NCBI GenBank assembly: GCA_963932465.1
Contig: OZ010786.1
Span: 534,443,073-534,507,072 of the forward strand
Direction: 5' to 3'
DNA: 64,000 nucleotides
Source of the DNA: Maratus speciosus
Lineage: Eukaryota > Arthropoda > Arachnida > Araneae > Salticidae
Under the pieces are notes generated by a model. The model searched no databases, was not told where the DNA came from, and worked only from the letters and a program-made list of their open reading frames with translations. A program made the position numbers and the translations under genes. Shown in pieces: positions 1 to 12,560 of this stretch; within the stretch, counting starts at the first letter, position 1; each line of letters begins with the position of its first letter.

Positions 1-1992
1 TTAGGTTGATGCAGGCGAACGTCTTTTTGCACGCATTTTCCCCTATACATCATCCCTACATAATGGCTTATAAAGCCATATTTTTCACGATTCTAATTAT
101 TTTTATGTTAAATTTACAGTGTTTAATAAATCATAAATTTATAAATCTGAATTTCTGAGAATCTTTTACTTGATGTTTTGGATGAAAAAAATATTTAACT
201 TATACTTGCATTCTTTCATTGTTTCTGTTACAAAAACGTATTAATCAACGGTAATTTCGCAAGACATTAATTCAATATTGCTACATATTTTTAACATTTG
301 TTTCATTTAATTTAAACTATTTTTGGTTATACCAAAGTTGAAGAAAAACTGCACAATCTGCATGTTTATCCTGGTAGTTTTATTTCAAGAAACTCAGATA
401 AAGTGCTAAAAGAAGATGTCGTTTTTACAAAATATAAATCTGTGCAATTATAAGCCTGTAGATGGTTCTTTATTAAAATTAAAACTGCATTAAACCTTTA
501 CAAGAATTAAAGCGCTATTTTAACATTAGTTGTGCTATAATTTGTGCCATCCTCCGCTACTAGCGAATAGGCGACTTGCGCAATCATATAGAGACCTTAC
601 AGCTTGATGATAATAGACCCGATCATGGAAGATAACACAGACAATATTAAGTTCAAATAATAGAGTAAACTATTTGCGGTAAGAAAAAAAAAAAAACATA
701 CTCACTATTATATTAAACACAACTTTTAGTGTTAAAACTGTTTCTTGCGATGCAGTGATTGTTGAGAATTAGCTTGAAAAATGCTGATTAATATCATTTC
801 TTTTACTTCCCAATTTCTATAAAATGGATTTAAATTTATTATTAATGCACTGTGTTATGATCTGAATACATTTCGTAAAAGCGAAAGATTTAACTAAAAA
901 AAATTACAAAAAAATATATATAAACAATTAATAGAAATCCAGAAAAAAGTTATCATGCACCGATGTTGAAAATTCCGTGTTTATAATTACTTTTTCCCCA
1001 CTATCCATTAGGAAAGTGCTTCTCTTAAAATATATAGTTAAATATTATTAAGGTTTTAACCTTAAAAATAGAGTCAAAATCCATGCTTTTTTTTTAGAAA
1101 ACTGATTGAAATAAATAATGAAATTTCATTTTCCAAAAGTTTCATTTTTCGTGAACATGTATTTACATGTATTACTTGTATTTTTGCATACATAGTTTTA
1201 ACGAGAATATTAAATTTTCTTTGACTTTTATTTTTGGAAATAATAAGGATTTTCGCAACATCAGTTTTTTTATTTAAATTTGGTTTTTGAAATGTTATAA
1301 CAATAATTAGAGATATTGGTTCAATTTTATCAAATACATATTATCATCTTTAAGTATAATTTATTTCATTACTTCGATTTGATTTATTATCATATTTATT
1401 CATAAAATAATTATCTATTATTATGCAAATATGTATCTTTATTTTTCATTTCATAACAATTAATCAACAAAAAAGATAAACATTTTCATAATTGTATGTA
1501 AAATTATGTTTAATTTATTTTACTTTTTTCTATACTTAAAAAAAAAAGTGAGGTGACTATATTTCATTTATAATGCTAAACGTGCTTGCAGTTAACTTAA
1601 AACGGTGAAATAATTACGAATTTAAGTAAAGTAAATGGTATATATATTTTTTTTTCACAGCAGCTAACGTGCACATGCTAAAATGCGATTAATTTTTTCC
1701 TTTATTCCTTTCTAACTCTTATTATAGCAATAATAGAGGCATATCCTGTTTAAAACAAGATTTTTGAAAAGGTTTGTTATGATTCATGATTGTTTGCAAA
1801 ATTCTGTTTTGGAGAGTAAAGAGCAGTAATTATTTATCCTTGTATTTTTGGTAAAGGAATGGAAGTAAACTAAAAATAATTTTTTTAAGTATAATATATT
1901 AAGAGATCTAATTCAACCAACTATCCATATTGGTTATTATATATTATATATCTTATTATATATTATAATAAGCTATATAGTTTATATTATAG
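1..1992. other. Unassigned AT-rich DNA
   Basis: I see no convincing gene or repeat here. The stretch is AT-rich with short A and T runs and a TATAT-rich patch near 1,930-1,990. Short open frames are what chance gives in this composition. Confidence 0.6.
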
Positions 1993-2365
1993 CTTTCACG
2001 GAATTTGTGTATTGTGGAAATTAAAATAGCTCTTTTTTTTAAGTCCGTAAATCATTAAGCGCATGATATCTTGAGAACGTGTGAGAACGTGTTACAGTGG
2101 TAATGCTTTTAGATATATATATATTTTTTGATTCATTAAAAAATATATAATATTTTTTGAAAAACAATTTTTTTACATAGTTAATAAAATAATTTTGACC
2201 TAAGTTTAGATAATTTGAAACACACATATTTTCGTTATATACACCAAATTTCATAACAATCTATGAATACATTCTCAAGATATCACGCTCACAATGACTT
2301 ACGGAGTTAAAAAAAAAAAAAAAAAAAGCCATTTTAATTTCAACAATACACAAATTCCGTGAAAG
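1993..2365. mobile_element. Palindromic MITE, 373 bp
   Basis: The two ends are inverted copies. CTTTCACGGAATTTGTGTAT at 1,993 matches the reverse complement ending at 2,365, and the similarity runs about 85 bp inward through a T run and CATGATATCTTGAGAA. The centre is AT-rich with no coding capacity. This is the shape of a non-autonomous DNA transposon. I could not settle a target duplication, so the superfamily is open. The minus-strand open frame at 2,039-2,254 lies inside the arms and loop and is not a gene. Confidence 0.75.
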
Positions 2366-4398
2366 GTTAATCAGTTTCTTATGGTAGCATAATACAAACC
2401 ACAATCTGTTTAATTAAAAGTCAAAATTTCACTTTTATATATAAAAAGGTTTTAAATATAGACGAATTCCAACTTTCCATGTTTTCGTTAATTTTCTCCG
2501 CGTTTAAAAGATAGAATACTCCTTAAGTGTCTTTTCGGCGCGAAAATTCGTTACAGATTAGATCAGAATATTCATAGGTTGTGATCATTTCAGCCTCATA
2601 TTTGTCTAAATTCAACAACGTTTCTATTTTATTATGTACTTAATCTAAATTACATATTTTAATTTTCAAATGATTAAAAGGTTTCTCAAGTGAATCTATA
2701 TATATCGCCAGGCCCGGACTGGCCAAGTGGCATGTTCGGCGCAAGATCTTCCCGAAGTGTCCTCCAAAAATGGATATACTACTTCATAACTAGTTACATC
2801 AGAGTAATTTCCCAGAAATCTTACGCATTTTCAATCAACTTTAAGACGTTTCCAGTTTGTTTTTATTTATGGTAGCCTATGCAGTTTCGCCGGTAGTGGC
2901 GTCGTGTCATTGGTCAAACGAAGATGTGGTGCTGGTTTACTCATTGCGCTCTGTGCATTGCTCATAGGCTCAGATTCAGAGTACATTACGACACTAGCTG
3001 ATCGAAACAGCAAAACCTCCCTCGGAGATTTACTGCACATTCTCAGTTTATGCTGAAATAGTAACCGAGATTGACAACACATCTGAAAAAAAAAAATCGC
3101 CAAAATGTTTTTGTAATTCCTTCAATTCCCACATACATTGCGGCATTTCGAAGGAATCTGGTTTAAAAAAAATGTTTTTATTCTGCAAATGAAAAAGAAA
3201 TTTGTCCTATTTTAAGTTGTACAAAATATAACTGAGACTGTTTGAATTTAACTGCAACCTCTTAAATGTTTCTCATACACCGCTTTGTTGTTATTCTTGT
3301 GCTTAAGAAACGAAATGTAGAGTTACGCAAATATTCCTAACTTAATATGTAATCTTTGCTTATTAAGGGAGACATAAGTGAATTAAAAAAATATATTTTT
3401 CTTTTATTGGCTTAAAAAGCTCTTTGAACATTCCTGAATCCATTGGTATGCCCTTTTCTTTTTAGACCATTAGAAATTGTCTTAAAAATACAAGGAAATA
3501 GACCGACTCCGATCCCACGCCCGTTCACTTTAATTTTACGCTAACATCTTATACTTATTTCTATTTTTAATTTCTACTCGCACCACTACATTTTTAAAAT
3601 AAATTTTGAGTATGCGCATGTTGTTAATGAACAAGTAAAAGGATTTATTATTAAAAAAAAAAAAAAAAAAGTGGTGCTAATCGAATAAAATTCGTGTAAG
3701 AGATGATGGTCCTAAAGTCACGTGGGTAGTGTCATAAAACTGATAAGGGTTAAAATATATGTAACTAAATTTTATACTAGGGTTTAAATATACTACTTTA
3801 ATTCATGTGTTTGATAAAGTTGTGCAAGAACTTCACACAAGTTACAACTGTCTAATTTTTTTGTCTTTCCTGAAAAATAGTACATTTCAAGTAAAATCCC
3901 ATTATCTCATAAAGTACTCAAGCGATTTTAATATTTTTTTTTTTGTGGTAGAGCATAAATATAAGATCATATATGGCAGAGAGATTAAAAAAAAAAAAAT
4001 CTTGAATTAGTTTCAAATATTTTTTTTCTAAAAAAATGGAATTGCTCTAAAATAAATAAAAATAATTGCCATAGAAAAGACTGTCTGTCATAAATCTTGA
4101 GCATAATCAAGTGAATATGGCTTTCAAAAATCACCAAAATTAGTCGTGTAGTTTCTCAGGAAACGGGTCTTAAATCTGGCATATTTTCCATAGGATTGCA
4201 CCTAGTCTTGTTTTCCCTGAAACTAATATTTAACTTTAAATTTTATCAGATGATACTCAAGATGCAGCTGCTGTGGACCGGTTGTAACCTGTATCCGCTA
4301 TGAAGGCGAAAGAAAGATATATGTACGACTTTTAGAAATAAAAGTAGTCGATGTTTCATTCGGATTGAATTTATACGAAGGTATAAAATCAGAATTAG
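2366..4398. other. Unassigned DNA with a GC-richer patch
   Basis: No gene is recognised. Around 2,708-3,090 the composition is closer to balanced, including GGCCCGGACTGGCC at 2,711, which suggests a decayed insertion that I cannot classify. A run of about 20 A lies near 3,650-3,670. The rest is AT-rich. Confidence 0.5.
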
Positions 4399-4402
4399 GT
4401 AA

Positions 4403-4610
4403 GGCTATTTCCATGCGAACTTGTCATGTCTGTCACACAGCTGAAAATCGTTATGCTTGTTGGCCACCGTTATTTTCGAAAAGTTTTCTTCGCCTTATTC
4501 AATTGATGAGATATCTCCGATAAAATAAGTCACATTTTTTCTGTTTTAAAATACTGGTAGCCAAAAATCGTGGTGTGTGCAAGACATGACAAGTTCGCAT
4601 GGAATTAACC
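4403..4610. mobile_element. 208-bp MITE with GTAA duplication
   Basis: The ends form inverted repeats of about 36 bp sharing TTCCATGCGAACTTGTCATG (left near 4,409; reverse complement near 4,583-4,602). GTAA occurs directly before the left end (4,399-4,402) and directly after the right end (4,611-4,614), so a 4-bp target duplication is likely. There is no coding capacity. The superfamily is not determined. Confidence 0.8.
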
Positions 4611-4739
4611 GTAAGTGTGGTATTGCAATATCAAATATTATTTCTTGTTTATTTGACGGATAAACAAATATGAAAGGCTGCTAAAGGTATATTGGTCTAC
4701 ATGTTTAGTTCAAAAAAGAAATCAAAGATTTTTTTTACA

Positions 4740-7228
4740 CTCACTGTATGGGACACGTACTGAACTTAGCTGATTTAACTTTCTGATTCAGCTGGTAATA
4801 GCTGATTCAACAGTAACGTTGCTCCAAGCGGAAAATTTATTTAGATTGGTGTAAGAATCTTCCGTTTTTCGAAGCTCACCTCAAAAACAGAATGGTTGTA
4901 TGGGAGAGGGAAACAAAAAGAAAGCATATTGCACAAGAAAAACTGCACAGGTAGCAAAAAATAGGATCCACAATGTGGTGTAGCAAATATAAAGCTCTTT
5001 GTTTGATTATCGATGTGGGAATTTTAAGATGGGAGTAAAGTGTAAACACAGTAAAACTATTCCATTGTCTTGCCGTTTTAAAAGAAATATCAAATGAAAG
5101 TTTTGAATGCATATCTAAATTCCTGGCAAGAAATGTGATTAGCAGATGGTCCAAATTTTAAAAACTATTTATGGATATTATTATACTAGATTTATTTCTT
5201 GTTACATCTCCTATACTTCAAACTACATTTACAATGTGAATCCATTAACTAATGTACAACCCGGAACTTAGTAGAGACGCTGCTTCAACAAGTAAAGGAT
5301 AAAATTAGTGATAAACACTATTAGGCTCTGTATTAAAAAAAATATATATATATTATAACAGTACAGATAATTGGAAATTAGAAGACAACAGTATTGGTGT
5401 AGAAGTAGAAGATGATTTCAAGGAAAAAAGAACTTATAAGGAAAAAGTAATGCCTGGTGAAAAATCAATAGAAGCTTTTGGAATCTCAACTACCCAAAAC
5501 TATAAACTGGTCTTTTTTAGTGTTCTACATTTTTCCAGGAGAAGTATCAAAGTCCAAATAAGGAAATCTTAGCAGATTGTTCCTTGTTAGACCCAAAGAA
5601 ATCTATTAAAATCGCAATGCTGGATAGTTTTTTTAAGGAAGTCCTTTGTAGCATTTCTAAACTTGAAAGAAGTCAGTTACTGATAAAGCTTAAACAGTTT
5701 GCAGATCAGTCTGAAATTTTTACGATGGCTGAGAAAAACTAAAACTGAAAGAAACGACGATCTGAATAGAGCTGGAAAAATCTGTAAATATGATAATGTA
5801 GAATTTGAATTTGAAGAAAAGGAAAATATTTGTGGTTACTGCTCTGACAAGAAACAATGTTTTCGGTGTTTATCATGCGCCTTTCTTGTTATTTTTTAAC
5901 TCTGACGAACTGGATTGTTTTCCAACCTGCACAGTAAAAAAAGACAGACATTTCTTAATTTACGAATTTACGTTTCTTAATTTACACTGTTTTGATGAGG
6001 CCTATACATGTATATGATGGTTAGAGTTGCAGTAAAGCTAGAGATCCTACCTACACAACTTCCAGGTTGTGTAATATTTAAACGGAGCTTCTGACTATAA
6101 AACAACATCGTCTGCATTTTGAAAGACCTATCCAATGATATGCCACTCAATAGGATACGTAATTTTTTTTTTCGTCTCTATTGCTATTTTTTATTTTACG
6201 GCTGCCATTTTGAATTTATAAAAACAAAATCTAGTCTATAACAATTGGACGATTAAAACGAATTGATAGAGACCTTATTCATTAAAATCCACCCAACCGT
6301 CGGGATGTTTCGAGGGTATAAAGAAATCCGCATACCCAGATATACCCAGATATGAAACATATAACCCTTCTTTTCAGTCGGGTACTAACTTCTTCCGAGT
6401 CATCCAAGATTCCAAAAACCATTTCTTTATTTTTAGAAACCTCACAAACTAATTTGTCTTTGAAATTTAAAGAAAAATTCATAAAAATAAATTTTTATTA
6501 GCTGCCTTTAGTTTCCGAAAACGTTAACGACTACCTTTTTCAGTGCAGTTGAAAACCTCTCTTTCGGATGCTGAAAAACATATAGAAACTGAAAAACATA
6601 TAGAATTGACATAATTAACATTAACATTAAAATTAGCATTTTTCTGTTACATACACAATTTGCATGCACAATTTTCGTTATGCAGCTAAAAGTGTTCAGT
6701 TGAAGTCTGATAGCACCCGAAAAACCGATTTTCCGGGTAGAGAGAACTGATTAGTAATGTAATACTCGAAAACTTTTCCGAAAATTACAGGCAGCTAATA
6801 AAAGTTTACCTTTATAGATTTTTCTTTAAATTTCGAAAATAAATTGTTTTATGAGGTTTCTGAAGATAATGAAACGCTTTTCGGAACATTGGATGACTCT
6901 GAAGTGGTTATCGAATATTTTCATTCGTGATTATAGTAAATTTTCGTAGTTTTAAAAGAATTCTGTCTTTTTTTTGTTGCAGTGTATGTGCAGCTTACTA
7001 GTTTATATTAATCATGCCTTGCACACAAGTCACGTGTGAAAGAGCGTTTTGTAAACTTAAAATATTTAAGAATCGACTTAGATGTATTTTAAGCCAACAC
7101 ATTTTGTCTAATCAATCAAATCTTTCATGAATGTAGAAATAGACTTATTTTATAACTTTGATAAAGATGTTGTTATAGATGAAGTAGAAAAGACAATTGG
7201 AACAGTGGCCAAAAAGGTCTTATGGTAG
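4740..7228 (+). pseudogene. Decayed hAT transposase (zf-MYM/hAT dimerisation type)
   Basis: Pieces of a hAT transposase can be read on the plus strand in changing frames. The clearest is the C-terminal dimerisation domain at 7,014-7,228, reading CTQVTCERAFCKLKIFKNRL, then a stop (TGA 7,128-7,130) and a frame change before IDLFYNFDKDVVIDEVEK. In this family the segment is usually a variant of V-x-CERxFSKLKxIKxRLR. Upstream, 5,540-5,740 reads LADCSLLDPKK and KLKQFADQSEIF, which fits the region before the dimerisation domain, and 5,800-5,900 holds a Cys-rich stretch (CGYCSDKKQCFRCLSC). Around 4,970-5,150 reads a weak match to the RNase-H-fold part. Stops and frameshifts are many, so it is dead. 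The N-terminus and terminal repeats were not found. A foldback repeat at 6,372-6,916 interrupts it. Confidence 0.65.
6372..6916. repeat. Foldback repeat inside the hAT relic
   Basis: 6,372-6,530 and 6,763-6,916 are diverged inverted copies. Both contain GGCAGCTAATAAAA, TTTTTCTTTAAATTTC, GAGGTTTCT and TTGGATGACTC when read in the same sense. The ~230-bp spacer includes a short direct repeat of GAAAAACATATAGAA. In both arms the same peptide-like reading (FSLNF, then LDDSE) appears, so the arm may once have been coding. It separates the Cys-rich part of the hAT relic from its dimerisation domain. Confidence 0.65.
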
Positions 7229-7356
7229 TAAACAGCCTTTCACAAACACATATACTTTCTTAGTTCACTGCATCAGTACTAAAGTAGAGCCATTGTAGAG
7301 TCAATTTTTGGTTGTATAATTTATTTTACAATTTGTAACAATTGAATCCAAATTAA

Positions 7357-7732
7357 GAGGGTAGGATACCTTTAAGAACTGAAAAAATTTCAAATTGTTT
7401 TAATACATATTTTGATTCCGTAATGATTTCTGAACAATATGAAAAAAAAAAAAAAAAAAACGCATTAAAAAATTCACATTAGTTTACTAATTATGGCTAT
7501 TTTATTAAGACCACATATTAAGACTACATAGGATAATTAAACTTTGCGTTGCGTTTATTCAAAACGATGAATTTTGATACTGCGCGCAGTGTTACTAAAA
7601 AACTATGCATGGCAATCAAAAGACATTTTCAAAACATATTCATTTCTGTATCATCTACAACTTAAAACCAGAAAAAGTTAAGATTTTATTTTTTTCTATT
7701 TTTGTACTTTGAAAATATTTTTAAAAAAGTGA

Positions 7733-7764
<32 letters not shown>

Positions 7765-8104
7765 GTCAAATTTGATTTCAAATATTTTGGTTTTAGCATA
7801 AAGTTAACACTTATATGTATTTATTTTCACCAACATTTCTTCTTTATATGCTTATTTTCAGATTTTATCAAGCGCGCAAGATTTTTTTCTCTTATTACAT
7901 ATATTTTTTTTAACTTATCATTTCAGTATTTATTTATGAATTTACAAGTATATATTTATATTTTTATTTAAATTTAAATTTAAATATGAGATTTATATTT
8001 AAATGAAGTGTGATTTTTATTTTTGACTTATTACACAAGTTATGAAGCTTGGAACATAATGATATTTTTTTCTTTTTAGACGCGTTCAAAGGTATCCTAC
8101 CCCC
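7357..8104. mobile_element. TTAA-flanked TIR element, 748 bp
   Basis: The left end GAGGGTAGGATACCTTT is mirrored by AAAGGTATCCTACCCCC at the right end. TTAA lies directly outside both ends (7,353-7,356 and 8,105-8,108). TTAA duplication is the hallmark of piggyBac-type insertion, though the terminal bases are not the usual CCYT of that superfamily. The inside is AT-rich with an A run near 7,441 and a T run near 7,731-7,759. The open frame at 7,702-7,971 is a T-rich artefact. Confidence 0.7.
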
Positions 8105-8108
8105 TTAA

Positions 8109-8579
8109 GGAGCACATTTCTTTTCATTGTAGTTGGTTTTTTTTATCTGTGCCTCTTTTTAATGTGTACTTAGGTATTGCAGTAGGATTTATACCATTAT
8201 GTCTTCAACACTGTGACTTGATTGTCTAAAGCTAAAAATATTTCTCAATCTCAATTTTAAGTAATAAATCTCTCGTAATTAATTAGTACACTTATTTTTT
8301 TCTAGCATGAAAGTACTTTAGTCAGGGTATATTAAAATTGTATAAATATTTATTGTAAAAATAAGTAAACTACATCAGAAAAAGCTCTACTTTTTTACTC
8401 AACTATTTTCCAAGTGACAAAATGGTCATGTGTGATAAAATGTGGTTTTTAGGCATGCAGACCTGATTTTCAAAATTTTAATATCACGTTATTTTTTAGT
8501 ATAGTATCTATGTTGTTTATTAACTTTGTAACAGAACTCCTCAAAATAGTCCTATTTTTCTTAAATTTTTCAAGGTCAT
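8109..8579. other. Unassigned AT-rich DNA
   Basis: No gene or repeat is recognised between the TTAA element and the dispersed repeat. Confidence 0.5.
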
Positions 8580-9165
8580 CCATGTTTAAACACAACAAGT
8601 AATATAAAAATTTTGTTTTTAAAGTCAATTCCTACTTAGGTCATCAAAGAAAAAATTAATATAATCCCTTAAGCTAATATTAGTTTTTGTTGCATTTAAC
8701 TATCTCAATTTGTTGATTTTCTATAAGCAAGTAGGTTTACAATGGAGATCCATGGGTTTTTGGCGAAATAATAGAGATATCGCCAAGTTGGCGTTTTTTC
8801 GACTCATTTTTGCCGCCAAATTTGGCAATATATCTAAGTATTTGGAGACAAACTTGGCGGTATTTGGCGACAGAACAGGGTCTCCCTATCATAAACCCTT
8901 ATTGAAAATACTTTCATTGATCTTCAGTAACCAATGGCCGCCATTTTGTTTCCCATGCAAAACTAAAATTAATTAATTAATATTTGAAAAAAACTGTATT
9001 AACATCAATTGTCATCCAGTAGAAGTTTTAAAAAATGTCCAACTTGATAGGATGAATAATGAGTATTTTATTAACGATTCAAAATTTGAACAAGATGTAT
9101 AAATATATAAATATATAAATAAATATAGGGAGAGTGTGAACTAATAGTAGGAATTGAAAAATTAA
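8580..9165 (+). repeat. Dispersed repeat, copy 1 (TTGGCGATATATCGCC family)
   Basis: About 590 bp match, in reverse complement, the stretch 17,720-18,290. Shared landmarks in order are AGTCAATTCCTACTTAGGTC, GTAGGTTTACAATGGA, several short TTGGCGAT/ATCGCCAA motifs, CAATGGCCGCCATTTT, TGACAATTGATGTTAATAC-type sequence and AGAGTGTGAA near the end. The motif-rich core produces similar peptides in both copies (for example VGLQW, then SMG, WRN, DIAKL). This may be a trace of coding or just a shared frame. Superfamily unknown. Confidence 0.75.
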
Positions 9166-12059
9166 ATCTGAAATCAAAAACACTTACTTTAAAAAGGCTT
9201 CGCCCTAAGTGTTATTCACCAGTTTCAATAATATAAACACTAAATCATTAATATTCCATTTATCCGAATTCCCTTCGCGGCCGTATTGCACCATGAAAAG
9301 AAAATCTATGAAGGTTAAATCTAAAATCTAAATCTGTCATCTTAATAAAATCTGTTAATCATACTTCGAATAGAATTCGAATCGTAAATAATATATCAAT
9401 GGAATTCTAATATGATTAATTATCTGCAGAATGGATAAACATGTCACTGGTGTCAAAACGAAAGTCAGTAAATCGTAGCGCCGAAAATTTCTTTTTATCT
9501 AAACATTTAATTGAAAATAAAACAATTTACAATTACATTACATATTTACATAATTTCAAAATCTTTCCACTGGAATACATAATGCTCCACAATCATTTTT
9601 ATATGTTTGCAATAAAGTAACATTTTCAATCGTAACATATCATTCCATATCAAAGCAATGTTCCATTACGTTCTGTTTTCAAAACAACAAGGTATTCTCG
9701 AAGAGTTCTAAGAGTGAAAGTAGAAGTAGAAATTACACAGCGCGTAGAGCCAATCTAACTGTAATTATTTTTCCTACAAGACAGAGCGTAAAGTTTGCGT
9801 CAATTAGGAAGCCCGATAAATATCTAAACTGTTCATATGTTCAATGGTTGGGGATGGTGAATACTTGAATTTAAATGCCATGGTTATATAGAACTAATTT
9901 TATTTATTACAGGTTAATTTTTCATTAATTCATTTATGCATTTCTGCGCTGTGCAGTTTTTAGGCTTCAAAATACAAAGTAAATAATTTATTATTTGTCA
10001 TAAGTTTACCACCTATGCAATAAGAAAAAAAATATTTTTTGAAGAAAATACCTTTGCTCTTTTACATATGCTAGGTACTTTTCCCTCTTATATTGATAAT
10101 GTAATACAATTACCTAATAAGTACCTTGAAGGAAATTTGAAAATAAAAATCTAATTAAATTGTAAAAAAAATATGAAATTTTCATTTCTTGTTATGATTT
10201 GAAATAATAATTACAATCAAGTATCTTTAGGGCAAGACTCGTCTTTTCAATTTTATCACAATTTCTTGAACAACATTTTATAAATTATTAAGAATAGCAT
10301 ATTTAAATATTCTATGATATTAATTATTTATAAGTTGCAGAAAAGTTATTATGTATAGGCACGTTTATCAATTATTTCTAGAATTCAACAAACATTTAAT
10401 CGATTTATCTTAAAGTATTTGTAACTGTGACAAAATTACTACGATGAAATTACATGGCTTTTAGTTCAGTATTATTTAGTATACAAAAATGCCATTTTTT
10501 GTCCTACATGATAATAAATATTATCGATAAAATACACTATTACGTAATAAAGAAATACATTTAATACGGCGCTCGAGCGTATTATACTTTAAAGTTACTA
10601 CAAAGCTATAAGTTTGATACATAATATGTTTGTATGGAATCTACTTGAATATTTAATTTGTGCATTATTATGTGACTTTACTTTCTTGTAATAGAAGTCT
10701 CCCATATAGCGTGAAGTGTTTTAGAATGTATGAAAATAATATTCAGTTTTAAAAATATTTCAGACACACAGATGGAGAGATTGGATTATGTTTATGAAAT
10801 TCTTATTTTTAAACGATCAATAGTATCAGAAAAATACACAATTATATCGCATTTTTACTTTCCTTAGTGACGCAACTAAATGTGATCAGTTTTGCTACCA
10901 ATGTAACGTCACACAGACTGGATCTGCTAGATGCATACGGTAGTACATACAATTTATACATGGCAATGTATATAATATTTCTCTTGAAATGACGCATTTT
11001 ATTATTTTTTTACGCTGTTGATGAATAGACAATACAGTAAATATTCCTTGTTTTATTTCTAATTTCAACTAGATCTGAAAAATTTATTATTTTATTTTAT
11101 AATTTCTCACAAGAATAATTAATCTTACTCTTCCTTACATTCACACTAGTTACACAGATTAAATATACATATACTTGAATTTCACTATCTTGTTTATTTT
11201 AAATACAAATAACATAGAAAATCATTTCAATAAATTACATTCCTGAATAAATTCTAATAATATTTATATATCAATATATTAAAACTTCAATTTTAAAGTG
11301 CATAAAAAAATAGCTTTCAATAATCATTTACAAGAGAAAATTTTACAATATTTATGGAAATTTAAATCGTGTTAATTAGTATAGTTAAAAGTAACTATAA
11401 TATGTAATTAATCAGCATCACTATGTTTTCTTAGTATTTTATCTATTTCTTTGATATGTTGTATTAAAAACAAATTATTAAATATATAAGAGTGTTCGCA
11501 TATTTTCCCATTAGATTATCCCAAATGTTATACTGATATCTTTATTTTAAATCAAGATATAAATTATATATGACATTTCAAATAGCTATCGTTAATCATT
11601 TAAATTAGTATGAAGTAAATTATGTTTCCTAAAAGATTAATTTACAACATTTCATAATTTACTGTTACATCAGAAGTGATTATCTATTCGCAGTGAGTAA
11701 TAAACGTCAGAGATATTGAGTTTTATCACATCCAATCTATATTAATAACATTGGTACATCAATGTGTTACTTTTTGCAAAAGATTGTACCTAAGAGGTGT
11801 TTTAGATTAGTTATTAAACGTTAGACAAGCTATGATTAGTTGACAAACATTCTATGAGATGACTGCATATGATTCAATATAGCATTACATTAACAGATTT
11901 TTATAATTTTCATCTTAATTTGTGTCATATCGCTTTGAAGATAACATTACAATGAAAGAGTTATTATATTGTAACGTTTATAATAATTTTGTTCATTTAG
12001 ATATGACATTTTTAAAAATAAGAAAGGAAGCATCCACTGTAAGTAAAAGTCTTGTAATT
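9166..12059. other. Unassigned AT-rich DNA
   Basis: Almost 3 kb without a recognisable gene or repeat. Short open frames are scattered with no family resemblance. It could be intron or intergenic DNA; the sequence alone does not say. Confidence 0.55.
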
Positions 12060-12560
12060 TTACAGCAAAAAGTGCTGGCAATTTCGATACCAGCATATTA
12101 TGCTGGTATTTTACAGAAATAACGTTATTTTAATTTCACAGCGTAGGTGTAAATTTTACTGCAGATTTAACTGTTATTTTAATTTCACAGCACATGTGCA
12201 AATTTTACTGCACTTTTAGCCATTATTTTTACAGCTGTAATGTATTTTAATTTTATAGCACAGCCGTAAATTTTACTGTAGATTTAACTGTTATTTTTAC
12301 AAAAGTGTCGTAATTTCATTTTGCAGTATTGTCATAATTTTTTTGGTCCTCTTAGCCGTTATTTTTACAGCTCGGATGTATTTTAAATCTACAGCACAAC
12401 AGTAAATTTTGATGCATTTTTAGCCTTTTTTTTCAACTGAATCGTATTATTGTTTTAAAGCATAACCGTGTATTTTAATGCATTTTAACCTCTTTTTTTA
12501 CAGCTGAGCCGCAATTTTGTTTTACAGTTAAAATTACTCTTAATTTTAATACACTTTTGA
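12060..12560. repeat. Degenerate tandem repeat with TTTTTACAGC motif
   Basis: A motif close to GTTATTTTTACAGC followed by GTAAATTTTACTG recurs about every 49 to 70 bp (for example near 12,124, 12,173, 12,221 and 12,290) and fades towards 12,560. Copies are well diverged. No protein is encoded. Confidence 0.6.
12087..12109. repeat. Perfect short palindrome
   Basis: ATACCAGCATA and its exact reverse complement TATGCTGGTAT are separated by one T. This could form an 11-bp hairpin or a dyad binding site. It sits at the left edge of the degenerate tandem repeat. Confidence 0.85.

Noticed and set aside
4876..5154. 92-residue minus-strand frame as a membrane protein
   Set aside because: It overlaps the plus-strand hAT relic, and its hydrophobic look is a by-product of AT-rich antisense reading.
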